8,247 nt of DNA from Oscillospiraceae bacterium (GTDB lineage: Bacteria; Bacillota; Clostridia; Oscillospirales; UBA929). The notes beneath the pieces were generated by a model that had not been told where the DNA came from, did not search any database, and was given only the letters and a program-made list of their open reading frames with translations. Position 1 is the stretch's first letter, and every line of letters starts with the position of its first letter. Below are positions 1 through 4,722 of this stretch, piece after piece. A program made the translations under genes and the position numbers. The DNA is taken from assembly GCA_009777435.1 (NCBI GenBank), contig WRLW01000059.1, positions 1-8,247 of the forward strand, in the 5' to 3' direction.

Positions 1-6
1 GGAGCC

Positions 7-363
7 TTATATCAGGACGCGGTATGACTCCGGGGCGCAGAATTCCATCATTACCTGGCGGCACACGCCGCAGGGATACGCGTACCGCGCCGCGCCGGAG
101 CCGTCCGGCCCGTCGCGGCGTCCGGCCACGGCTATCGCGGTGAAATCGCGTTCACCCTCGGAAACGGCCTTGAAAAACGCGGTGCGCTCCGCGCAGTTGG
201 AAGGCCCATAGGCCGCGTTTTCGATGTTGCAACCCGTATAGACCCTGCCGTTCCCGCAGAGCAGCGCGGCGCCCACCTTAAAGCCTGAATACGGCGCGTA
301 CGCGGTTTCGCGCGCCGCCTCGGCCTGCCGGGCAAGAGTCTGGTCGTCCATAGCCGGGCTCAT
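7..363 (-). CDS. cdd: Cytidine deaminase, C-terminally short
   Basis: Homotetrameric-type zinc cytidine deaminase, which converts cytidine and deoxycytidine to uridine and deoxyuridine in the cytosol for pyrimidine salvage. Counting from the ATG at 363 (118 aa), the substrate loop AYAPYSGFKVGAAL is at residues 21-34. NIEN is at 47-50, the zinc/catalytic CAE at 57-59 and the zinc pair PCGVC at 97-101. I chose the start at 363 because its ATG overlaps the deoC stop in an ATGA arrangement, which implies translational coupling; a GTG nine bases upstream (372) is possible. Neither has a clear Shine-Dalgarno. The frame ends after ...YRVLI at a TAA (9-7), before the final strand and the ELLP..F segment usual in this ~130-aa family, so the end may be truncated or frameshifted. 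Family assignment is firm; whether the product is intact is uncertain. Confidence 0.88.
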   Translation of the reverse strand: MSPAMDDQTLARQAEAARETAYAPYSGFKVGAALLCGNGRVYTGCNIENAAYGPSNCAERTAFFKAVSEGERDFTAIAVAGRRDGPDGSGAARYAYPCGVCRQVMMEFCAPESYRVLI

Positions 364-1004
364 GTCGCGCACAGCAGCTTAATCGCGGAGCTTGTGCCTA
401 TCCGCGAACAGCCGGCTTCGAGCAGAGCCGTCATGGCTTCGCGCGTGCGTATACCGCCCGACGCCTTTATTTTCACGTCCGGCCCTATATGCGCCTTGAA
501 CAGCTCCACATCGGACAATACCGCGCCGCCCGCGCCGAAGCCCGTTGAGGTCTTGATATAGTCGGCTCCGCCGCCTGTGACCGCTTTGCACATGGCTATC
601 TTTTCGGGTTCTTCGAGACAGCACGTCTCAACGATGACCTTGAGTATCCTTGAGCCGGCGGCGTTTTTCAAGGCCGCGATTTCGGCGGATACCCTGTCAA
701 AGGCTCCGTTTTTGACGTCGGTGAGGTTAACCACCATGTCTATCTCGTCCGCGCCGCCGTCAAGGGCGGCGCGCGCCGCCGCGAGCTTGGCGGCCGTGAC
801 GTCGTAGCCGAGCGGGAAGCCGATCACCGTGCAGACCGTCACCTCAAACTTAGCCTTTATGTACTCGACGTAGCATGGCGGTACGCATACCGACGCGGTA
901 TTGAAGCGCGCGGCCTCGGCGCACAGCTTGTCTATGTCGGCGAAGCTCGCCGTCGCGGCGAGCAGCGTGTGGTCAACATGCCGCAGTATATACGAGTTGT
1001 CCAT
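360..1004 (-). CDS. deoC: Deoxyribose-phosphate aldolase
   Basis: Class I (Schiff-base) aldolase that cleaves 2-deoxyribose-5-phosphate to glyceraldehyde-3-phosphate and acetaldehyde, the last step of deoxynucleoside catabolism in the cytosol. The 214-aa protein is of normal bacterial length and a single TIM barrel. Visible motifs are VDHTLLAA near the start, the proton-relay aspartate in DEIDMVVN (D89), the Schiff-base lysine in YIKTSTGFG (K151), and the second active-site lysine in IKASGGIRT (K180). The frame opens further upstream to 1058, but the ATG at 1004 is preferred. It has a GGAGG (1015-1011) six bases before it, it matches the family N-terminus, and the promoter found here would start RNA near 1042, inside the longer version. 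First gene of a deoC-cdd operon; its TGA overlaps the cdd start by four bases. Confidence 0.96.
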   Translation of the reverse strand: MDNSYILRHVDHTLLAATASFADIDKLCAEAARFNTASVCVPPCYVEYIKAKFEVTVCTVIGFPLGYDVTAAKLAAARAALDGGADEIDMVVNLTDVKNGAFDRVSAEIAALKNAAGSRILKVIVETCCLEEPEKIAMCKAVTGGGADYIKTSTGFGAGGAVLSDVELFKAHIGPDVKIKASGGIRTREAMTALLEAGCSRIGTSSAIKLLCAT

Positions 1005-1048
1005 TTGGCCCCTCCGTCCATCGTGATAAGAACATGCGCTCATATCCC

Positions 1049-1077
1049 ATGATACCACAATAAAACGGAAAAGTCAA
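1049..1077 (-). promoter_or_regulatory. Sigma-A promoter of deoC-cdd
   Basis: On the minus strand, -35 TTGACT (1077-1072), a 17-bp spacer and -10 TATCAT (1054-1049). Transcription would start near 1042, giving a leader of about 38 nt that contains the deoC GGAGG site. It lies in the gap after the LiaF-like gene, so deoC-cdd can be expressed independently of the upstream LytTR operon. I see no terminator in between, so read-through is also possible. Confidence 0.75.
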
Positions 1078-1096
1078 AAATATATCGAAAGCGGCG

Positions 1097-1840
1097 TCAC
1101 ACAAACCGTACCTCAAGGCCGCTCAGCGAGACGCTTCCGGTAAGCGTCAGCCGGGGCGCGTTTTCGGCCGGCGCGGCAAAGCGGTGGTCTATGTCCACTC
1201 CGCCCAGCGAGCAGTTGAGCCTGTCGATGACCTGCCAATGCCTGGGCACATAAATGGTGATTGCCCCGAAGCTGCAATAGCAGACGGCCTCCGCGCCGTT
1301 TGGACTGAGCTGAGCCTGGTCGAAGAATACCTCCAGCGCGCCGAAGCTGCAGTATAACTGCGCGGTCTCTAAGCAGTCGGCGTGCAGGTAGCGGCTGGCG
1401 GCCCCGAAATTTACGCTGACGGACGGGTTATTGTCGTTGCCGCCGTCCTCGGCGCGCATCTGAGGATGATGATCGCCGCTCCGGCTGTGATGATGAATGT
1501 GATGCCCGCCGCATGAATCGCTTAAGCGCTTATGCCAGTTTTTCTTGGGCAGCAGGACTAATAATCCGGCCGAGGCCAGCGCCGCCGCCAGAATCAGCAT
1601 CCACGGCTGCAGATAGGGCAGCTCAAGCGGATTCTGGAAAATAATATAGAGCGCGGCGAGCGGGATGGGCAGCGGGGCGAAGGTCAGATGCGCGACACAC
1701 TGAACAAGGAAGGCCAGCGCCAAAAAAGCGGCTATGAAGCTGCCGATGCCAAGCTCCACGAAACCGCCGAACTGGTTTGCCAGCGCGAATACCGCCGCGA
1801 GCAGCAGGAAAGTACCCCATATCCACTTTGAAAATTTCAT
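1097..1840 (-). CDS. LiaF-like 4-TM membrane protein
   Basis: Membrane protein of 247 aa. Four hydrophobic segments fill the first 100 residues (about 6-23, 29-50, 52-70 and 76-97). A polar, histidine-rich linker follows (about 100-138, with HHIHHH at 113-118). The C-terminal domain (about 139-247) is made of repeating short strands: NFGA, CSFGA, CSFGA and CSLGG recur about every 20-35 residues. This layout matches the LiaF/YvqF family (cell-wall-active antibiotic response proteins), whose members hold a partner regulator in check at the membrane. The ATG directly abuts the stop of the LytTR gene (TAAATG), so the two are translated together; a weak GGAG lies ten bases upstream. I infer that it senses an envelope or cell-surface state and controls the LytTR protein. 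The stimulus cannot be read from sequence. Confidence 0.85.
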   Translation of the reverse strand: MKFSKWIWGTFLLLAAVFALANQFGGFVELGIGSFIAAFLALAFLVQCVAHLTFAPLPIPLAALYIIFQNPLELPYLQPWMLILAAALASAGLLVLLPKKNWHKRLSDSCGGHHIHHHSRSGDHHPQMRAEDGGNDNNPSVSVNFGAASRYLHADCLETAQLYCSFGALEVFFDQAQLSPNGAEAVCYCSFGAITIYVPRHWQVIDRLNCSLGGVDIDHRFAAPAENAPRLTLTGSVSLSGLEVRFV

Positions 1841-2293
1841 TTAAGACCAGCTCCGTTCATTTATTTTTTGTCTGAGCGCCCGGTAATAATGGCGGGACAC
1901 ATAAACCTGCTTATGCGTACCGGCAAACCTTATCTGGCTGGACGACGCCAGATTGCGGCTGACGGCGTAAACACGCGCCGTGTTGACTATCGCGCCCTTG
2001 GCCGCGCGGGCAAAAGCCTGAGGAAGTATGGCTTCAAGCTCATAAAGCCTGTGCTTGACCATAAAAGCGTCGGAAGCGGTGTGCGCGTATATCCGCTCGC
2101 CTTCGGTCTCGAAGAACAGGATTTCCTCCAAGGGGATATAAAACTCCCGCTGTCCTTTATAAAACGTCAGCTTTGGGGCGGACAGGCCGAGTATGTAGGC
2201 TTGGAGCTTCTGAACGGTATCGTCCGCCCGGCCGCAGCGGATGATCACCTCGTCCTCCGGCAGCCCGTCGGACACCTCTATACGCAATTTCAC
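1841..2293 (-). CDS. Free-standing LytTR-family DNA-binding regulator
   Basis: Transcription regulator of 150 aa without a receiver domain. Residues 1-40 form a short N-terminal region (LRIEVSDGLPEDEVIIRC). Residues about 45-145 are a LytTR DNA-binding domain, with the typical IPLEEILFFETEGERIYAHT, a strand-turn IVNTARVYAVSRNL, and the closing QVYVSRHYYRALRQKI. The open frame extends to 2413, but I place the start at a GTG (2293). It is preceded by GGAGGTGG (2308-2301), the encoded KLRIEV matches the usual family N-terminus, and the promoter at 2350-2322 would start RNA downstream of the longer starts. It is co-transcribed with the LiaF-like gene. The pairing resembles LytTR regulatory systems such as HdrRM and BrsRM of streptococci, in which a small LytTR protein is restrained by a membrane partner. 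Targets are unknown; autoregulation is likely. Confidence 0.9.
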   Translation of the reverse strand: MKLRIEVSDGLPEDEVIIRCGRADDTVQKLQAYILGLSAPKLTFYKGQREFYIPLEEILFFETEGERIYAHTASDAFMVKHRLYELEAILPQAFARAAKGAIVNTARVYAVSRNLASSSQIRFAGTHKQVYVSRHYYRALRQKINERSWS

Positions 2294-2300
2294 ACAAACA

Positions 2301-2308
2301 CCACCTCC
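2301..2308 (-). promoter_or_regulatory. Ribosome binding site deciding the GTG start of the LytTR gene
   Basis: GGAGGTGG on the minus strand, seven bases before the GTG at 2293. It is the only strong Shine-Dalgarno near the possible starts of this frame and supports the 150-aa product over the longer open frame reaching 2413. Confidence 0.75.
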
Positions 2309-2321
2309 GCAGGGCAAGCGC

Positions 2322-2350
2322 ATTATATCAGGCCGGCGGGCAATGAACAA
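2322..2350 (-). promoter_or_regulatory. Sigma-A promoter of the LytTR-LiaF-like operon
   Basis: On the minus strand, -35 TTGTTC (2350-2345), a 17-bp spacer and a perfect -10 TATAAT (2327-2322). The start would be near 2315, leaving a leader of about 22 nt that ends in the strong ribosome site. The imperfect -35 is compatible with a promoter helped by an activator. Confidence 0.7.
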
Positions 2351-2380
2351 GAGAAAAGCGGCGACAGGCGCGTTCAGGCA

Positions 2381-2411
2381 GGTAAGCGGCGTGAAAAACC
2401 GGGTAAGAGGC
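2381..2411. repeat. Direct repeat with 21-bp period, candidate LytTR operator
   Basis: GGTAAGCGGC (2381-2390) is repeated as GGTAAGAGGC (2402-2411), 9 of 10 bases identical, with starts exactly 21 bp apart (two helical turns). It lies between the two divergent promoters: about 20 bp upstream of the binding-protein -35 and about 30 bp upstream of the LytTR -35. LytTR proteins are known to bind pairs of about 9-bp direct repeats with a 12-13-bp gap, which is this geometry. The assignment to the adjacent LytTR protein is inference. Confidence 0.5.
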
Positions 2412-2430
2412 AATATACGAAATATTACGC

Positions 2431-2459
2431 TTGCATACCACTTCGCCTAATGGTATAAT
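2431..2459 (+). promoter_or_regulatory. Sigma-A promoter of the ABC transporter operon
   Basis: -35 TTGCAT (2431-2436), a 17-bp spacer and -10 TATAAT (2454-2459), with TGG just before the -10, which makes an extended -10 (TGnTATAAT). Start expected near 2466, leader about 26 nt. Predicted to drive binding protein, permease, ATPase and, by read-through, asnS. Confidence 0.85.
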
Positions 2460-2462
2460 TAT

Positions 2463-2478
2463 CCGAAATATGTATTTG
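2463..2478 (+). promoter_or_regulatory. Shared start-site element, copy 1
   Basis: CCGAAATATGTATTTG begins four bases after the -10 box and covers the expected transcription start. The same register of the aminotransferase promoter (6188-6203) carries a 14/16 identical sequence. The copy here is also part of an imperfect palindrome, CCGAAATA-TG-TATTTGGG (2463-2480, 7 of 8 arm positions pairing). Candidate operator or discriminator element; the bound factor is unknown. Confidence 0.4.
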
Positions 2479-2491
2479 GGGGAGAAAGTCA

Positions 2492-3268
2492 ATGAAAAGA
2501 ATCATGACCATACTGTGCGCCGCCATAATCCTGACGGCGGCCGCCGCCTGCGCGACGCAGGCCGCGAAGGTCGAAAGCATCGACGACCTCTACGGGAAAA
2601 GGATCGGCGTGCAGCTTGGCACGACGGGCGACATCTATGCCTCCGACGAGTTCGGCGAGGATTATATGGAGCGCTTCAACAAGGGCATCGACGCCGTAAT
2701 GGCGCTGCGTCAGGGCAAGGTGGCCGCCGTTATCATCGACGACCAGCCGGCGAAGGTATTCGCTTCGCAGAACAGCGACATCAAGATACTTGAGGATCCG
2801 TTTGAGAACGAGGATTACGCCATCTGCGTCTCGAAGGACAGGCCGGAGCTGACCGCCGCCATGAACGCCGCCATAGCGGAGCTGAAGGCCGACGGCACGC
2901 TTCAGGGCATACTTGATTATTATATCGGCGACGTGGAGGCAGCGTCGCCCTATGCCTCGCCCGCCGGCGCCGACCATTCCAAGGGCGCGCTGACAATGGG
3001 CACCAACGCCGAGTTCCCGCCTTATGAGTACCATGAGGCCGGCCGGATTGTCGGCGTGGACGTGGATTTGGCCCGCGCCATATGCGACAGGATGGGCTAC
3101 GCGCTGGAGATAGAGGATATGGCGTTTGACTCGATCATAGTGGCCGTGCAGACCGGCAAGGTCGATTTCGGGGCGGCCGGCATGACCGTGACCGAGGACA
3201 GGCTCAAGAATATCGACTTTACCGACAGCTATTGTACGGCGACCCAGGTCATAATCGTCAAGAAATAA
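2492..3268 (+). CDS. Amino acid ABC transporter binding lipoprotein with permuted halves
   Basis: Extracytoplasmic family 3 solute-binding protein (258 aa) that captures a polar amino acid for the permease encoded next. Residues 1-20 are a lipoprotein signal ending in TAAAAC, with C20 as the lipid anchor. The halves are in swapped order. Residues 27-146 match what is normally the second half: SIDDLYGKRIGVQLGTTGD, then AVIIDDQPAK at 80-88, then the closing helix ELKADGTLQGILDYYI at 130-145. After a linker (147-165), residues 166-258 match the normal first half: LTMGTNAEFPPYEY, GVDVDLARAI, DFGAAGMTVTEDR and IDFTDSYCTATQVIIVKK. The usual ligand contacts are kept (T44/T45, D83, T232-R237). ATG at 2492 has GGAG seven bases upstream. 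The stop is one base before the permease start. Family is certain; the permutation is read directly from motif order. The exact substrate is unknown. Confidence 0.93.
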   Translation: MKRIMTILCAAIILTAAAACATQAAKVESIDDLYGKRIGVQLGTTGDIYASDEFGEDYMERFNKGIDAVMALRQGKVAAVIIDDQPAKVFASQNSDIKILEDPFENEDYAICVSKDRPELTAAMNAAIAELKADGTLQGILDYYIGDVEAASPYASPAGADHSKGALTMGTNAEFPPYEYHEAGRIVGVDVDLARAICDRMGYALEIEDMAFDSIIVAVQTGKVDFGAAGMTVTEDRLKNIDFTDSYCTATQVIIVKK

Positions 3269-3269
3269 C

Positions 3270-3980
3270 ATGTGGTTGGAGCTTCAGTGGCGGAATTTCA
3301 GCGACCAGTTCTACGATAACTTTATAAAAGACAACCGCTGGCGCTACATGACCAACGGTCTGGTAAACACGCTTACCATAACGGTCGTGGCGCTGGCGCT
3401 CGGATTGGCGATCGGCTTTGTGATCGCCTATATACGCGTGACGCACGACAACACGGGCAAGCTGCGCCCGTTTAACTCTATCGCGAGGCTGTATCTTACG
3501 GTCATACGCGGGACGCCCGCGCTTGTGCAGCTGCTTTTCATTTACTTTGTCATTTTTGCAAATTCCAGCCTGCCCAAAATACTCGTCGCCGCGCTGTCGT
3601 TCGGCATAAACTCGGGCGCGTATATCGCGGAAATATTCCGGGGCGGCATGATGAGCGTGGACAAAGGGCAGTCCGAGGCCGGGCGCAGTCTGGGGCTGAA
3701 TTACGGGCAGACCATGTGGCGCATAATTATGCCGCAGGCCGTTAAGAACGCGCTGCCCGCGCTGGGCAACGAATTCATAACCCTGCTCAAGGAAACGTCC
3801 ATCGCGGGCTTCGTCGCCGTTCAGGAGCTGACCAAGGGCGCCGATATAATCCGCAGCCGCACCTACAACGCGTTTATGCCGCTGACGGCCGCGGCCGTCA
3901 TATATCTGGGCATTGTGCTTATATTAGAAAAGCTGCTCGGCGCATTGGAGGGGAGGCTTCGCAGAAGTGATCACCGTTAA
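3270..3980 (+). CDS. Polar amino acid ABC transporter permease
   Basis: Inner-membrane permease of the HisM/GlnP family, 236 aa. It probably works as a homodimer, since only one permease gene is present. After an amphipathic N-terminus, membrane segments appear at about 30-54, 77-97, 101-123, near 165-185, and 203-222. The family signature RGTPALVQLLFIYF is at 80-93. The cytoplasmic EAA loop, which docks on the ATPase, is EAGRSLGLNYGQTMWRIIMPQA (136-157, written here in part as EAGRSLGLN...IIMPQA). The ATG follows the binding-protein stop after a single base and has only a weak ribosome site, so translational coupling is likely. The 3' end overlaps the ATPase gene by 14 bp. Substrate class (polar amino acid) follows from the family; the specific amino acid does not. 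Confidence 0.95.
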   Translation: MWLELQWRNFSDQFYDNFIKDNRWRYMTNGLVNTLTITVVALALGLAIGFVIAYIRVTHDNTGKLRPFNSIARLYLTVIRGTPALVQLLFIYFVIFANSSLPKILVAALSFGINSGAYIAEIFRGGMMSVDKGQSEAGRSLGLNYGQTMWRIIMPQAVKNALPALGNEFITLLKETSIAGFVAVQELTKGADIIRSRTYNAFMPLTAAAVIYLGIVLILEKLLGALEGRLRRSDHR

Positions 3981-4689
3981 GGGCCTGCGCAAGCGCTTCG
4001 GAGACGCCGAGGTTCTGCGCGGTATCGACGAACATGTGGAGCAGGGCGAAAAGGTCGCCATAATCGGGCCGTCGGGAAGCGGCAAATCGACCCTCTTGAG
4101 ATGCCTGAATCTGCTTGAAACGCCCTCCGAGGGCGAGGTCTGGTTCGAGGGCGTGCAGCTCACCGCCAAGAATACCGACGTGGACAGGCTGCGCCGCAAA
4201 ATGGGTATGGTGTTCCAGCACTTCAATCTCTTCCCGCATCTCACGGTCAGGAAAAACATAACGCTCGCGCCGGTGCTGCTCGGATTGCAGACACAGGCCG
4301 AAGCCGACGAAAACGCCGGCAGGCTGCTAAAGCGCATCGGCCTTACGGATAAGGCCGCCGAGCATCCGGGGCGACTTTCGGGCGGGCAGAAGCAGCGTCT
4401 CGCCATAGTCCGTTCGCTGGCCATGAAGCCGGACGTTATGCTGTTCGACGAGCCTACCAGCGCGCTTGACCCCGAAATGGTCGGCGAGGTGCTTGACTTG
4501 ATAAAGGAGCTGGCGGCGGAGGGCATGACCATGATCATGGTTACGCATGAAATGGGCTTCGCGCGAGAGGTGGCAAACCGCATCCTGTTTATGGACGAGG
4601 GCGTTATCGTGGAGCGGAACACGCCCGGAGAGCTGTTCGGCCGCCCGCAAAGCGCGCGCCTGCGCGATTTTTTATCTAAAGTGCTGTGA
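3967..4689 (+). CDS. Polar amino acid ABC transporter ATP-binding protein
   Basis: Cytoplasmic ATPase of the GlnQ/HisP family (240 aa) that powers import by the preceding permease. All functional motifs are present: Walker A GPSGSGKST (34-42), Q-loop Q84 in VFQHFNLFPH, signature LSGGQ (137-141), Walker B VMLFDEP (157-163) with catalytic E162, D-loop SALD (165-168) and switch H194 in VTHEMGF. The start is a GTG at 3967 inside the permease gene. GGAGG ends ten bases upstream, and the encoded MITVKGLRKRFG is the normal family N-terminus. Small departures such as AIVRSLAM for the common AIARALAM are unremarkable. Third gene of the transporter operon. Confidence 0.96.
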   Translation: MITVKGLRKRFGDAEVLRGIDEHVEQGEKVAIIGPSGSGKSTLLRCLNLLETPSEGEVWFEGVQLTAKNTDVDRLRRKMGMVFQHFNLFPHLTVRKNITLAPVLLGLQTQAEADENAGRLLKRIGLTDKAAEHPGRLSGGQKQRLAIVRSLAMKPDVMLFDEPTSALDPEMVGEVLDLIKELAAEGMTMIMVTHEMGFAREVANRILFMDEGVIVERNTPGELFGRPQSARLRDFLSKVL

Positions 4690-4722
4690 GCGCGTATTAA
4701 ATTCAGCCGGTGGAGCGATATT

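Noticed and set aside
1043..1054. Short symmetry TATC-4-GATA at the deoC -10 as an operator
   Set aside because: Arms of four A+T-rich bases that include the -10 hexamer are expected by chance; no second copy was seen.
1868..2458. A plus-strand open frame opposite the LytTR gene and divergent promoter region
   Set aside because: LytTR motifs on the minus strand are unambiguous, and this frame crosses both promoters with no plausible product.
2489..3271. A 260-codon minus-strand open frame lying exactly opposite the binding-protein gene
   Set aside because: The plus strand encodes a clear solute-binding protein with promoter, ribosome site and operon context. The antisense translation shows no recognisable family and the frame is a by-product of high-GC codon use.
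4690..4722. T-box or other leader element upstream of asnS
   Set aside because: The gap is 33 bp and holds only the ribosome site; there is no room for a T-box or a separate promoter.
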